DNA from: Helicobacter pylori
GTDB taxonomy: Bacteria; Campylobacterota; Campylobacteria; Campylobacterales; Helicobacteraceae
Length of the DNA stretch: 64,000 bases
Reading direction: 5' to 3'
NCBI RefSeq assembly: GCF_030323545.1
Contig: NZ_CP122954.1
Location: 1 to 64,000 of the forward strand
Shown here: positions 38,037 to 47,552 of the stretch, in pieces
Numbering within the stretch: the stretch's first letter is position 1
Layout of the letters: the number at the start of each line of letters is the position of its first letter
Translations under genes and position numbers: made by a program
Notes under the pieces: model-generated
What the model saw: only the letters and a program-made list of their open reading frames with translations
What the model was told of the DNA's origin: nothing
The model's database searches: none

Positions 38037-38573
38037 TCACTTCGCTTTAATCACACCGATCACAGCGATAGAATCATGATCTAAAATCTTAACATTCTCG
38101 TGTTTTTCTAAATCGCGCACCAAAATAGACTCATTCACGTCTAAAGGGGCCACATCCACTAAATAGTGATCGGGCAAATGCTCTGGAGCGCATTCCACGC
38201 TGATACGCTTTTTAGAGAGCATTAAAATCCCTTTGTTTTTCAAGCCCACTGGAGTGCCTTGGTGTTTAACCGGGACTTTAAACTTAGACTTCACGCCCTT
38301 AGTAACAGCGAGTAAATCCACATGGATAAGCTCGTTAGTAACAGGGTTTTTTTGGTATTCTTGAACCACGACTTCAAAAGTCTTATCCCCTAATTTCACC
38401 GGAAAAATCAAATGCTTTTTTTCCTTAAGGTATTTAATGAAAGGGTTTAATTTGAACGCACCATTCACATTTTCAATGCCCTTTCCATAAACATTTGCGA
38501 TTAGATAGCCATCTTTTTTTAAAGCTTTAGCGTTAGCTTTAGTAATACTCTCTCTAATAACGCCTTCTAACAT
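38037..38573 (-). CDS. rplY: Ribosomal protein bL25 (TL5/CTC form)
   Basis: A 178-residue bL25 of the longer TL5/CTC type. The N-terminal 5S rRNA-binding domain (to about 95) is followed by a beta-rich C-terminal domain ([32 protein letters not shown]). It binds 5S rRNA in the large subunit. The gene is tightly linked to pth downstream. Confidence 0.95.
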   Translation of the reverse strand: MLEGVIRESITKANAKALKKDGYLIANVYGKGIENVNGAFKLNPFIKYLKEKKHLIFPVKLGDKTFEVVVQEYQKNPVTNELIHVDLLAVTKGVKSKFKVPVKHQGTPVGLKNKGILMLSKKRISVECAPEHLPDHYLVDVAPLDVNESILVRDLEKHENVKILDHDSIAVIGVIKAK

Positions 38574-38627
38574 GTCAATCCTTTAAAATAAAATAGGGGC
38601 TTATTCTATCCAAAAAACCCTTAAAAA

Positions 38628-39578
38628 TCAAAAACTGCTTAAAAGCTTTTCAAAGGATTGTTTGAACGCTATCAAGCCTTCTTTAAGGAGTTTTTGAGCG
38701 GTGTTTTCTAAATCAATGTTGTGTGCTTTTAATTCTTTTTTAAACGCTTCAATTTCTGTAATCTTTAAAGGGGTTTGATACTCGGTGTTGGGGTCAAGCA
38801 AATAAGCGTTTAAAGCCTCTAGGGGGGCTGTATTGATAGAGTTTTTAAAACACAGCGCTTTAATGTAATAATCTTTAGCTAAAGAATTGGATTTAACGCC
38901 CGTGGATGCAAAAAGGGTGCTTATTAGCTTGTTAGCATGCTGATTAATTTGGTAATAGCACTCGGTAGCGTTAATGATCCCGCTTTTAGCTTGCAAATTT
39001 TTTGGCACTAAATGGTCTATTTCTTTGTCAAATCGTGAGACAAACACGCTAATGACCGCTCTTTTTTGCGCTTCTTTGGCTAAGATTTGAGCGGTTTCAC
39101 CGGCGATTTTAGGCGAAAAGACTAAAGTGGCATTAACGGGAATAGAGGCTTTAGCTAAAGCGCTAATGACTTCAAGAGCGCTTTCGCTCGCCGGGACTTT
39201 AATCATCACATTAGGGCGGTTTAATGTTTTGAATAACCGCTTGGCTTCATCAATGCTTTTAATAGCATCATCTTCTAAAAAAGGGTCAATTTCTAGGCTA
39301 ATGTAGCCATTGTTAGGGTCTTTTTCATATAAAGGCATCAACGCGCTAGAGGCTTGTAAAATATCCTTTAACGCCAAAGTTTCATAAATTTCTTTAGCTT
39401 TTTTGCCTTTGAGTTTAGCGATTTCATCTTTATAAAACACGCTTTTGGTGATCGCTTCACAAAACAAACTAGGGTTACTCGTCGCCCCGCAAATAACCCC
39501 CTTATTAATGAGCTTTAAAAAGTCGTTTTCTAAAAAATCCCTTTCTATAAAATCGCACCACAAACTGAATTCTTGCAT
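38628..39578 (-). CDS. tal: Transaldolase
   Basis: Transfers a dihydroxyacetone unit from sedoheptulose-7-phosphate to glyceraldehyde-3-phosphate in the non-oxidative pentose phosphate pathway. The 316-residue TIM-barrel protein has [13 protein letters not shown] at the N-terminus and the Schiff-base lysine in NVMIKVPAS (about 121-129), followed by NATLVFSP. It is of the bacterial TalB-like long type. It starts 3 bp after the murE stop. Confidence 0.93.
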   Translation of the reverse strand: MQEFSLWCDFIERDFLENDFLKLINKGVICGATSNPSLFCEAITKSVFYKDEIAKLKGKKAKEIYETLALKDILQASSALMPLYEKDPNNGYISLEIDPFLEDDAIKSIDEAKRLFKTLNRPNVMIKVPASESALEVISALAKASIPVNATLVFSPKIAGETAQILAKEAQKRAVISVFVSRFDKEIDHLVPKNLQAKSGIINATECYYQINQHANKLISTLFASTGVKSNSLAKDYYIKALCFKNSINTAPLEALNAYLLDPNTEYQTPLKITEIEAFKKELKAHNIDLENTAQKLLKEGLIAFKQSFEKLLSSF

Positions 39579-39581
39579 GTT

Positions 39582-40925
39582 TTATCCTTGTTTTAAATGT
39601 TGGTAATAGCTTTTAACGATCTCTTGGTCGCTAAAAAAAATCGTTTTGTCTTTAAAGATTTGAGTGTTTTCATCGCCCTTGCCTAAAATCAATAACACCT
39701 CATCGTCTTTTAAATTTTCTAAAGCGTTTAAAATGGCTTTCTTTCGGTCTTTTTCTATAACCACTTTAGAAGAATTATTGATGCCCTTTAAAATATCTTT
39801 AATAATGTCTTCTTCATTCTCGCTTCTGGGGTTGTCTGAAGTTAAGATGATTTTATGAGCGTAATAACTCGCTACCTCTCCCATTTTAGGGCGCTTGGTT
39901 TTATCCCTATCGCCCCCTGCTCCAAAAAGAGCGGTGATTTTTTGGTTTTTAAAGCTTTCAAAGACTTGTTGCATGCCGTCTGTGGTGTGGGCAAAATCCA
40001 CGATCACTAAAGGTTTGGCATGCACCACTTCCAAACGCCCCTTAACCCCATAAAAGTTTTCTAATAACGGCACGATTGCTTCTAGCGGTAATTGAGTGAG
40101 CAGTTTGACCCCTAAAACGCCCGCTAAGATATTATAAAGGTTGTAACGCCCTAAAAGGGGGGAATGGATTAGAGCTGTCTCTTTATTGTTAGGATCTCTT
40201 AAATCTTGTTGGTAGCATAAAGACGCACTAATGGAGGGGTTGAGCGAAAAGGCTTGAATGTTTAAATGCGCTTTTTTATCCAGCGCGTAAGTGTGTGCGT
40301 TAATGGGGTTAAAAAGGGCGTTTGTTTCATCTCTGTTAATCGCTTTCAAGCCCTCATCTTTAAAAAAGCTGTTTTTGGCGTCTCTGTAATTTTCTATGCT
40401 TTTGTGGAAATCTAAATGATCGCTTGTGATATTAGTGAGAATTTTAAGGGCAAAATCAAGCCCGGCAATGCGCTTTTGGACAATCGCATGGGAGCTCACT
40501 TCCATGATAAAGTATTCACACCCCAAACGCACCGCTTCTTCTAAATCGCTATAAAGCTCTAAAAGAGTGGGCGTGGTCAAGCCCTTTTCTTTGATTTGTG
40601 TGTCGTTGATAAAAAACCCTCTTGTGCCTAAAAGAGCGGTCTTTTTATTCAAATCTAAGAGCAAGGAATACATCAGGCTCGCTGTGGTCGTTTTACCATT
40701 AGTGCCAGTAATCCCTACAATTTTAATCTTAAAATCAAAGTAGTTTTTAAGCTCGTTAGAATCTAAAATAGCCAGGTTTTTTTCTGCAATTAAAGGAGAG
40801 TATTTTTCATTTAAAGGCGTTTTGACAAAAAGGATTTCTTTGGGGTTTTCTAAAACTTCATGCGTGTTATCGCTTAAAAAAGAATAGGCGCGGTTGCGAT
40901 AAGTCAGGGTTTTTTTAAGCTTCAT
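39582..40925 (-). CDS. murE: UDP-MurNAc-tripeptide synthetase MurE
   Basis: Adds meso-diaminopimelate to UDP-MurNAc-L-Ala-D-Glu in peptidoglycan synthesis. The 447-residue chain has the P-loop [14 protein letters not shown] (about 71-84), the central domain with the carbamylated lysine region, and the C-terminal motif SDNPRSE, whose DNPR marks meso-DAP specificity. The N-terminal domain is shorter than in E. coli, as is usual in this group. The gene lies between an unknown coiled-coil-like gene and tal. Confidence 0.94.
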   Translation of the reverse strand: MKLKKTLTYRNRAYSFLSDNTHEVLENPKEILFVKTPLNEKYSPLIAEKNLAILDSNELKNYFDFKIKIVGITGTNGKTTTASLMYSLLLDLNKKTALLGTRGFFINDTQIKEKGLTTPTLLELYSDLEEAVRLGCEYFIMEVSSHAIVQKRIAGLDFALKILTNITSDHLDFHKSIENYRDAKNSFFKDEGLKAINRDETNALFNPINAHTYALDKKAHLNIQAFSLNPSISASLCYQQDLRDPNNKETALIHSPLLGRYNLYNILAGVLGVKLLTQLPLEAIVPLLENFYGVKGRLEVVHAKPLVIVDFAHTTDGMQQVFESFKNQKITALFGAGGDRDKTKRPKMGEVASYYAHKIILTSDNPRSENEEDIIKDILKGINNSSKVVIEKDRKKAILNALENLKDDEVLLILGKGDENTQIFKDKTIFFSDQEIVKSYYQHLKQG

Positions 40926-40928
40926 TCT

Positions 40929-41540
40929 TTAAGCCTTATTGGATTTGAGAGCGTCTTCTAAAAGAGAACGCAAAAATTTATCGTAAATAAAAGAATCTTC
41001 ATGCATGTTTTCAATGTAATTTATCGCTAATTCATAATAGCCATAGTGGTTCAATTCTTTCAAGAATTCATAAAAATCCTCTTTATTGTCAAAAATCACC
41101 CTAGAGCTGAACATCAAATCTTCAAACGCTTCCTTAAAGCCGCGCTCCATGCTCAAGCGTTTGAAATCCGCATACAAAATGCCGTTCAACTCCTCGCCTT
41201 TTTGAGAAATTTGCGCATCAATCTTTTCAGTCATTTGGTTCAATCCCTCATCAAAAGAAGCGATCAAATTGATGATTTGCTCTTCAGCTTGGTTTTTTAA
41301 GCTTCGTTTTTGCATAGCGATCAAGCTTTGATACAATTCATAAAAGCTATGGGCTTCTTTAGGGAAATCCTTAGCGATGTCGCTTAATAACGCCCCCACT
41401 TTGGCTTTTTGGTTGTCTTTATCCAAAAACAACACTTCAGAAAAAAGGCGTAACGCTTCAGCGTAATGGGCTTGCTTGAACGCTAAAAACCCCTCTTTAA
41501 TCAACGCGCGCTTTTTAAATTCATAATCAAACTTTTGCAT
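40929..41540 (-). CDS. Conserved protein of unknown function, helical
   Basis: A 203-residue, strongly helical protein with a TPR-like start (EGFLAFKQAHYAEALRLFSEVLFLDKDNQKAK, given here as its first repeat at about residues 17-48 in outline). A long helical region follows (QAEEQIINLIASFDEGLNQM). No signal peptide and no catalytic motif are visible. It sits between nfu and murE with 4-11 bp gaps, so it is co-transcribed with them. Its function is not known to me. Confidence 0.8.
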   Translation of the reverse strand: MQKFDYEFKKRALIKEGFLAFKQAHYAEALRLFSEVLFLDKDNQKAKVGALLSDIAKDFPKEAHSFYELYQSLIAMQKRSLKNQAEEQIINLIASFDEGLNQMTEKIDAQISQKGEELNGILYADFKRLSMERGFKEAFEDLMFSSRVIFDNKEDFYEFLKELNHYGYYELAINYIENMHEDSFIYDKFLRSLLEDALKSNKA

Positions 41541-41551
41541 GCCTATAATCC

Positions 41552-41821
41552 TTAAAGCTTATCAAACTCCTTGGCGTTTTCTAAGCACACCACTTCTAAA
41601 TTGGGGTGGATATCCATTTTAAGCTGCCTTTCAATGACATTTTTTAAAGTGATTTTACTGCTAGAGCAAGTCTTGCACGCTCCCTCTAAAGCCACATAAA
41701 TTTTCATGCTCTTCACCCCTAGCACTTCAATATTACCGCCATCTTTGAGCAAGTAAGGGCGGATTTTTTCTATCACAATACGCACCGGTTTTTGTAAATC
41801 TTCATCGCTAAATTCTATCAT
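41552..41821 (-). CDS. nfu: NFU-type iron-sulfur carrier
   Basis: An 89-residue protein consisting of the NifU C-terminal domain alone. It carries the cluster-binding CxxC in GACKTCSSS (residues 53-61). NFU proteins carry Fe-S clusters from the scaffold to client proteins. It is the first gene of the minus-strand cluster that continues through murE and tal. Confidence 0.9.
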   Translation of the reverse strand: MIEFSDEDLQKPVRIVIEKIRPYLLKDGGNIEVLGVKSMKIYVALEGACKTCSSSKITLKNVIERQLKMDIHPNLEVVCLENAKEFDKL

Positions 41822-41862
41822 TTTTAAAAACCTTATTTTTAAAATTTTACTTTAAGATACCA

Positions 41863-41868
41863 TATAAT
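41863..41868 (+). promoter_or_regulatory. Candidate pit promoter -10 box
   Basis: TATAAT, 94 bp upstream of the phosphate permease start, in the divergent spacer with nfu. This leaves a leader of roughly 85 nt. Confidence 0.45.
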
Positions 41869-41961
41869 GAGCCATTTTTATCAAACAACGCTTTTTAAGA
41901 GTGGCTCAAGGGCTAATTGGATAGGATAAAACCACTATTAGGATAAGGTATTTATGACGAT

Positions 41962-43563
41962 ATGGAAATCAAAAACATCAAGGAGTTTGAAAAAGCTTCT
42001 AAAAAACTCCAAAAAGACACTTTAAAGATCGCTCTCGCTCTTTTGTTTCTCATTGGTGCTGCTTTGCTCGCTCTTATTTTTGGGCAGGCTAATTCTAAGG
42101 GATTGTTACTCATCTTTGCGGCGGTGATTGGGGGGTATATGGCGATGAATATTGGCGCGAATGATGTGTCTAATAATGTCGGTCCTGCCGTGGGCTCTAA
42201 AGCCATTAGCATGGGTGGGGCGATTTTGATTGCTGGGATTTGTGAAATGCTTGGAGCGATCATTGCTGGGGGGGAAGTGGTTTCTACGATTAAGGGCCGT
42301 ATCGTTTCGCCTGAATCTATTAATGATGCGCATGTTTTCATTAATGTCATGTTGGCTAGCCTTTTGAGTGGGGCGTTGTGGTTGCATGTAGCGACTTTAA
42401 TTGGCGCTCCCGTTTCCACTTCACACTCTGTGGTGGGGGGGATTATGGGGGCTGGAATGGCGGCAGCTGGAATGTCTGCTGTCAATTGGCATTTTTTATC
42501 AGGTATTGTGGCCAGTTGGGTGGTTTCGCCTTTAATGGGGGCTTTGATAGCCATGTTTTTTTTAATGCTCATTAAAAAGACTATCGCTTATAAAGAAGAT
42601 AAAAAGAGCGCGGCTTTAAAGGTCGTGCCTTACTTGGTAGCGTTGATGAGCTTAACGTTTAGTTGGTATTTGATTATTAAGGTTTTAAAACGCCTCTATG
42701 CGCTGAATTTTGAAATCCAACTGGCTTGCGGCTGTATCCTTGCGCTTTTAATCTTTATCCTTTTTAAAAGATTTGTGTTAAAAAAAGCCCCGCAATTAGA
42801 AAACAGCCATGAAAGCATTAATGAGCTTTTTAATGTCCCTTTGATTTTTGCCGCCGCGCTTTTAAGCTTTGCGCATGGGGCTAATGATGTGGCTAACGCT
42901 ATAGGCCCACTAGCGGCAATCAGTCAAACTTTAGAAGATGCGAGCAGTCCTATGGGGAATACTTTAAGCTCTGTGCCGTTGTGGATTATGGTAGTAGGGG
43001 CAGCTGGGATCGCTTTAGGTTTGAGTTTGTATGGGCCAAAGCTCATTAAAACGGTGGGGTCTGAAATCACAGAATTAGACAAAATGCAAGCCTTTTGCAT
43101 CGCGCTTTCTGCAGTCATTACCGTGCTTTTAGCCTCTCAATTAGGCTTGCCCGTAAGCTCTACGCATATTGTGGTGGGCGCGGTGTTTGGGGTGGGCTTT
43201 TTAAGGGAGCGCTTAAGGGAGCAATCAAGAAGGCGTTTTGCTAGAATCAGAGATAACATTGTAGCAGCGCACTTTGGGGAAGATTTAGAAGAAATTGAAG
43301 GCTTTTTAGAGCGCTTTGATAAAGCCAACTTGAAAGAAAAATCGCTCATGCTAGAGAGCTTGAAAAAAAGCAAGAACACCGCCATCGCTTTGGAATTGAA
43401 AAAGAAAGAAAAAAAGTCGCTCAAAAAAGTGTATAAAGAAGAGGTGATCAAACGCTCCATTTTAAAAAAGATTGTTACCGCTTGGTTGGTAACCGTGCCG
43501 GTTTCTGTGCTTTTGGGGGCGCTTCTTTTTGTGGCTCTTGGTTTTATAGAAAAGTATTTCTAG
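41962..43563 (+). CDS. pit: PiT-family inorganic phosphate permease
   Basis: A 533-residue permease with two inverted halves. Each half carries the PiT signature: GANDVSNNVGPAVGSKA (about 60-76) and GANDVANAIGPLAAIS (about 311-326). Each is followed by a PVSxTH loop (APVSTSHSVVGG, LPVSSTHIVVGAVFG). A polar, charged cytoplasmic stretch (about 420-500) precedes the last transmembrane segment. It is likely the main phosphate importer. Two G7 runs in the gene (42268-42274, 42435-42441) are in frame and below the usual switching length. Confidence 0.93.
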   Translation: MEIKNIKEFEKASKKLQKDTLKIALALLFLIGAALLALIFGQANSKGLLLIFAAVIGGYMAMNIGANDVSNNVGPAVGSKAISMGGAILIAGICEMLGAIIAGGEVVSTIKGRIVSPESINDAHVFINVMLASLLSGALWLHVATLIGAPVSTSHSVVGGIMGAGMAAAGMSAVNWHFLSGIVASWVVSPLMGALIAMFFLMLIKKTIAYKEDKKSAALKVVPYLVALMSLTFSWYLIIKVLKRLYALNFEIQLACGCILALLIFILFKRFVLKKAPQLENSHESINELFNVPLIFAAALLSFAHGANDVANAIGPLAAISQTLEDASSPMGNTLSSVPLWIMVVGAAGIALGLSLYGPKLIKTVGSEITELDKMQAFCIALSAVITVLLASQLGLPVSSTHIVVGAVFGVGFLRERLREQSRRRFARIRDNIVAAHFGEDLEEIEGFLERFDKANLKEKSLMLESLKKSKNTAIALELKKKEKKSLKKVYKEEVIKRSILKKIVTAWLVTVPVSVLLGALLFVALGFIEKYF

Positions 43564-43662
43564 GGTTTTTAAAGGCTTGATTTTTTAAAGTTAGGCTTAA
43601 TCTTTTATGTTAAAATTCCAAGATTTTATATTTATTTTATATTTATCGTTAGGTTTAAAGTC

Positions 43663-45012
43663 ATGGGGAGGAATCAAGGAGCTTATTTGGATCCGTCTGA
43701 ATCAATTTTGATGTTGATGGTTGCTTTTTTATTGGTGCTGTTGAACGCTTTTTTCGTACTTTCAGAGTTTGCTCTTGTGAAAGTGCGTAAAACCCGCTTA
43801 GAAGAGCTGGTTAAAATCGGTAATTCCAACGCTAAACTCGCTTTAAAGATGAGTCAAAAACTAGACACTTATTTGAGTGCCACGCAGTTAGGCATCACCC
43901 TTTCTTCATTAGCTTTAGGCTGGGTGGGTGAGCCCGCTATCGCAAAATTGTTAGCCGCGCTGTTTGAGTCTATGAATTTGAGAGAAAATCCTATTTTTAT
44001 CCATTCAATGAGCGTGGTTATAGCGTTTTTAAGCATCACTTTTTTGCATGTTGTGTTAGGCGAGATCGTGCCTAAATCTTTAGCGATCGCTAAATCTGAA
44101 AAAGCCGCTCTTTTTGCCGCGCGCCCTTTGCATGTGTTTTGGGTCGTGTTTTACCCAGTGGTGCGCTTGTTTGATGTGATCGCTCATTTCTTTTTAAAAA
44201 AAGTGGGCATCAATCCTAAAGAGCATGATGGCACGCATTCTGAAGAAGAGTTAAAAATCATTGTGGGCGAGAGTTTGAGAGAGGGCATTATTGATTCGGT
44301 GGAGGGCGAAATCATTAAAAATGCGGTGGATTTTTCTGACACGAGCGCTAAAGAAATCATGACCCCACGAAAAGACATGGTGTGTTTGGACGAAGAAAAC
44401 AGCTATGAAGAAAATATAGACATTGTTTTGAAAAGCCGCTTCACGCGCTACCCTTATTGTAAGGGTTCTAAGGATAACATTATCGGTATGGTGCATATTA
44501 GAGACTTGCTTTCTCGCTCTATTTTCACCCCTAAAATGCATGATTTCAAGCAAATCGTTAGGAAAATGATCATCGTCCCCGAAAGCGCTTCCATTTCTCA
44601 AATCCTTATTAAAATGAAAAAAGAGCAAATCCATACCGCTTTGGTGATTGATGAATACGGCGGCACAGCCGGGTTGCTCACTATGGAAGACATTATTGAA
44701 GAGATCATGGGTGAGATTAGCGATGAATACGACTTGAAACAAGAGGGCGTGAACAAGCTCGAAGAGGGCGTGTTTGAATTAGAGGGCATGCTAGATTTAG
44801 AGAGCGTAGAAGAAGTGCTTCACATTGAATTTGATAAAGAATGCGAGCAGGTAACGCTTGGGGGCTATGTTTTTAGCTTGTTAGAACGCATGCCTATGGA
44901 GGGGGATACCATCATTTCGCATGGGTATTTGTTTGAGGTCTTGAGCGTGGATGGGGCTAGGATAAAACGCTTAAAAGCGAGTAAAAAAGATCAGGGAGAA
45001 AGCAAAGCATGA
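43663..45012 (+). CDS. CorC/HlyC (CNNM-CBS) membrane protein
   Basis: A 449-residue protein with a CNNM/DUF21 membrane domain (about 10-190), a CBS pair (about 225-345, with DEYGGTAGLLTMEDIIEE in the second) and a C-terminal CorC_HlyC domain. The family acts in magnesium/cobalt efflux; the old hemolysin label is not supported. ATG 43663 is used, but TTG 43687 has a better-placed AGGAG and would give MDPSESILML as N-terminus. Its stop overlaps the next gene start (ATGA). It is the first gene of a long run of plus-strand genes. Confidence 0.87.
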   Translation: MGRNQGAYLDPSESILMLMVAFLLVLLNAFFVLSEFALVKVRKTRLEELVKIGNSNAKLALKMSQKLDTYLSATQLGITLSSLALGWVGEPAIAKLLAALFESMNLRENPIFIHSMSVVIAFLSITFLHVVLGEIVPKSLAIAKSEKAALFAARPLHVFWVVFYPVVRLFDVIAHFFLKKVGINPKEHDGTHSEEELKIIVGESLREGIIDSVEGEIIKNAVDFSDTSAKEIMTPRKDMVCLDEENSYEENIDIVLKSRFTRYPYCKGSKDNIIGMVHIRDLLSRSIFTPKMHDFKQIVRKMIIVPESASISQILIKMKKEQIHTALVIDEYGGTAGLLTMEDIIEEIMGEISDEYDLKQEGVNKLEEGVFELEGMLDLESVEEVLHIEFDKECEQVTLGGYVFSLLERMPMEGDTIISHGYLFEVLSVDGARIKRLKASKKDQGESKA

Positions 45013-46541
45013 AAAAAACAACCCTCTTTGTATTGAGCTTGTTATTCAATAGCTCTTTAAACGCTGTCGATGGAGTTTCTAAAACCGATCTTTCTTCTTT
45101 GAGCATGGTTGAAGACAGCGCGCCTTTGAACCATTCTAACGCTCAAAAACTCTCTTTAAAAAACGCATGGACTAGGGTATTGTCTAGCCATGAAGGCTTG
45201 CATGCACAAGAATACGCCATTAAGCGAGCGAGTAAAATGAAATTAGCGGCTAAGCTTTCTTTTTTGCCTCAAATTGATTTGAGTGCTTTTTACGTGTATC
45301 TCTCTAACCCTATTAAAATGGATTTTGCCAGCCAAAAACAACCGGGCGTGCAAAAAGCCACCAACCAGATCCATCAAGGCTTGCAAAACATTCAACAAAA
45401 TATCCCCCCTCAAGTATTAACCCCTCAAATCCAGGCAGGCATACAAGGGGTGATGCAAGGTTTTGGGGCTTTGAGCAGTACTTTAGAATCCCCCTTATTG
45501 TTTTCTAAGCAAAATGTCGTGCTTGGGGCTTTGAGCATTATTTATCCTCTTTATATGGGCGGGGCAAGATTCACGATGGTGCGCATTGCGGATTTGATGC
45601 AAAAAGACGCTAATGAAGTGTATCGTTTGAAAAAGCTTTCCACTTTTCAAGAGCTTGTGAGCGTGTATTATGGCATGGTGTTAAACACAGAAGTGGCTGA
45701 AACTTTAGAAGAAGTGGAAAAAGGCCATTATAAGCATTTCCAAAACGCTTTGAAAATGCAAAAAGTAGGGCAAATCGCTAGGGTAGAAACCTTAGGCGCT
45801 CAAGTGGCTTATGATAAGGCCCATATCGCTAGCGTTAAGGCTAAAGATGTGTTAGAAGTTTCGCAGCTCTCGTTCAATTCTATTTTGTCTAGCAAAGACG
45901 ATCTAGCACCTTCAAGCAAATTAGAGATCCACACAGAGAAAAATCTGCCCGATTTGAGCTTTTTTGTTGCTTCCACGCTCAATTCTTACCCGGCTTTAAA
46001 GACTTTAGAAAATCAGATTCAAATTTCTAAAGAAAACACAAAACTGCAGATCGCTAAATTCTTGCCCCAAGTGAGTTTTTTTGGCTCTTACCTCATGAAA
46101 CAAAACAATTCGGTGTTTGAAGACATGATCCCTAGTTGGTTTGTGGGTGTGGCCGGACGCATGCCCATACTCTCCCCCACAGGGCGTATCCAAAAATACC
46201 AAGCGAGCAAATTAGCGGAGTTGCAAGCTAGTAGCGAACAAATCCAGGCTAAAAAAAACATGGAATTGTTAGTGAATAAGACTTATAAAGAGACGCTTTC
46301 TTATTTGAAAGAATACAAAAGTTTGCTTTCTAGCGTGGAATTAGCCAAGGAAAATCTAAAACTCCAAGAGCAGGCTTTTTTACAAGGCTTAAGCACGAAC
46401 GCTCAAGTCATTGATGCGAGAAACACGCTTTCTTCTATCATCGTGGAGCAAAAAAGCGTGGCTTATAAATACATTGTTTCATTAGCGAATTTAATGGCGT
46501 TAAGCGATCATATTGATTTATTTTATGAATTTGTTTATTAA
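45009..46541 (+). CDS. TolC-family outer membrane efflux protein
   Basis: A 510-residue outer membrane factor with a signal peptide (KKTTLFVLSLLFNSSLNAVD). Two repeats of the TolC coiled-coil/beta-barrel fold follow, seen as long heptad-rich helices near 210-290 and 395-485 (for example TYKETLSYLKEYKSLLSSVE). One insert is rich in Gln (about 110-150). It forms the exit duct for the HlyD-type adaptor and permeases encoded just downstream. H. pylori has several TolC homologues; this is the one outside the hef operons. Confidence 0.88.
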   Translation: MKKTTLFVLSLLFNSSLNAVDGVSKTDLSSLSMVEDSAPLNHSNAQKLSLKNAWTRVLSSHEGLHAQEYAIKRASKMKLAAKLSFLPQIDLSAFYVYLSNPIKMDFASQKQPGVQKATNQIHQGLQNIQQNIPPQVLTPQIQAGIQGVMQGFGALSSTLESPLLFSKQNVVLGALSIIYPLYMGGARFTMVRIADLMQKDANEVYRLKKLSTFQELVSVYYGMVLNTEVAETLEEVEKGHYKHFQNALKMQKVGQIARVETLGAQVAYDKAHIASVKAKDVLEVSQLSFNSILSSKDDLAPSSKLEIHTEKNLPDLSFFVASTLNSYPALKTLENQIQISKENTKLQIAKFLPQVSFFGSYLMKQNNSVFEDMIPSWFVGVAGRMPILSPTGRIQKYQASKLAELQASSEQIQAKKNMELLVNKTYKETLSYLKEYKSLLSSVELAKENLKLQEQAFLQGLSTNAQVIDARNTLSSIIVEQKSVAYKYIVSLANLMALSDHIDLFYEFVY

Positions 46542-46551
46542 AGGAAAAATC

Positions 46552-47541
46552 ATGTCAAATAGCATGTTGGATAAAAATAAAGCGATTCTTACAGGGGGTG
46601 GGGCTTTATTATTGGGGCTAATCGTGCTTTTTTATTTAGCCTATCGCCCTAAGGCTGAAGTGCTGCAAGGGTTTTTGGAGGCCAGAGAATACAGCGTGAG
46701 CTCCAAAGTCCCTGGCCGCATTGAAAAGGTGTTTGTCAAAAAAGGCGATCACATTAAAAAGGGCGATTTGGTTTTTAGCATTTCTAGCCCTGAATTAGAA
46801 GCCAAGCTCGCTCAAGCTGAAGCCGGGCATAAAGCCGCTAAAGCGCTTAGCGATGAAGTCAAAAGAGGCTCAAGAGATGAAACGATCAATTCTGCAAGAG
46901 ACATTTGGCAAGCGGCAAAATCTCAAGCGACTTTAGCCAAAGAGACTTATAAGCGCGTTCAAGATTTGTATGATAACGGCGTGGCGAGTTTGCAAAAGCG
47001 CGATGAAGCCTATGCGGCTTATGAAAGCACTAAATACAACGAGAGCGCGGCTTACCAAAAGTATAAAATGGCTTTAGGGGGGGCGAGCTCTGAAAGCAAG
47101 ATTGCCGCTAAGGCTAAAGAGAGCGCGGCTTTAGGGCAAGTGAATGAAGTGGAGTCTTATTTAAAAGACGTCAAAGCGACAGCCCCAATTGATGGGGAAG
47201 TGAGTAATGTGCTTTTAAGCGGTGGCGAGCTTAGCCCTAAGGGCTTTCCTGTGGTTTTAATGATAGATTTAAAGGATAGTTGGTTAAAAATCAGCGTGCC
47301 TGAAAAGTATTTGAACGAGTTTAAGGTGGGCAAGGAATTTGAAGGTTATATCCCGGCGTTGAAAAAAAGCGCGAAATTCAGGGTCAAATATTTGAGCGTG
47401 ATGGGGGATTTTGCGACCTGGAAAGCGACGAATAATTCCAACACTTACGACATGAAAAGCTATGAAGTGGAGGCCATACCCTTAGAAAAGCTGGAAAATT
47501 TTAGGGTAGGGATGAGCGTGTTAGTTACCATTAAACCTTAG
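46552..47541 (+). CDS. HlyD-family periplasmic adaptor protein
   Basis: A membrane fusion protein of 329 residues. It has one N-terminal transmembrane anchor (about 12-32), a lipoyl/barrel-sandwich segment SVSSKVPGRIEKVFVKKGDH, a coiled-coil hairpin (about 80-195) and a beta-barrel with LKDSWLKISVPEKYL. ATG 46552 is chosen because AAGGA sits 6 nt upstream; the longer frame from 46513 starts inside the tolC gene. It links inner membrane permeases to the TolC duct. Confidence 0.9.
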   Translation: MSNSMLDKNKAILTGGGALLLGLIVLFYLAYRPKAEVLQGFLEAREYSVSSKVPGRIEKVFVKKGDHIKKGDLVFSISSPELEAKLAQAEAGHKAAKALSDEVKRGSRDETINSARDIWQAAKSQATLAKETYKRVQDLYDNGVASLQKRDEAYAAYESTKYNESAAYQKYKMALGGASSESKIAAKAKESAALGQVNEVESYLKDVKATAPIDGEVSNVLLSGGELSPKGFPVVLMIDLKDSWLKISVPEKYLNEFKVGKEFEGYIPALKKSAKFRVKYLSVMGDFATWKATNNSNTYDMKSYEVEAIPLEKLENFRVGMSVLVTIKP

Positions 47542-47552
47542 AAAGGATTGTT

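Noticed and set aside
42268-42441. Two G7 runs in pit, with others in the HlyD gene (47077-47083), ubiX (59469-59475) and frpB4 (20044-20050, 20151-20157)
   Set aside because: All are in frame and shorter than tracts that usually switch in H. pylori; the genes are intact.
41952-42572. Long minus-strand open frame opposite pit
   Set aside because: It is Pro/Ala/Ile-rich antisense of a membrane protein gene with no ribosome site; a shadow.
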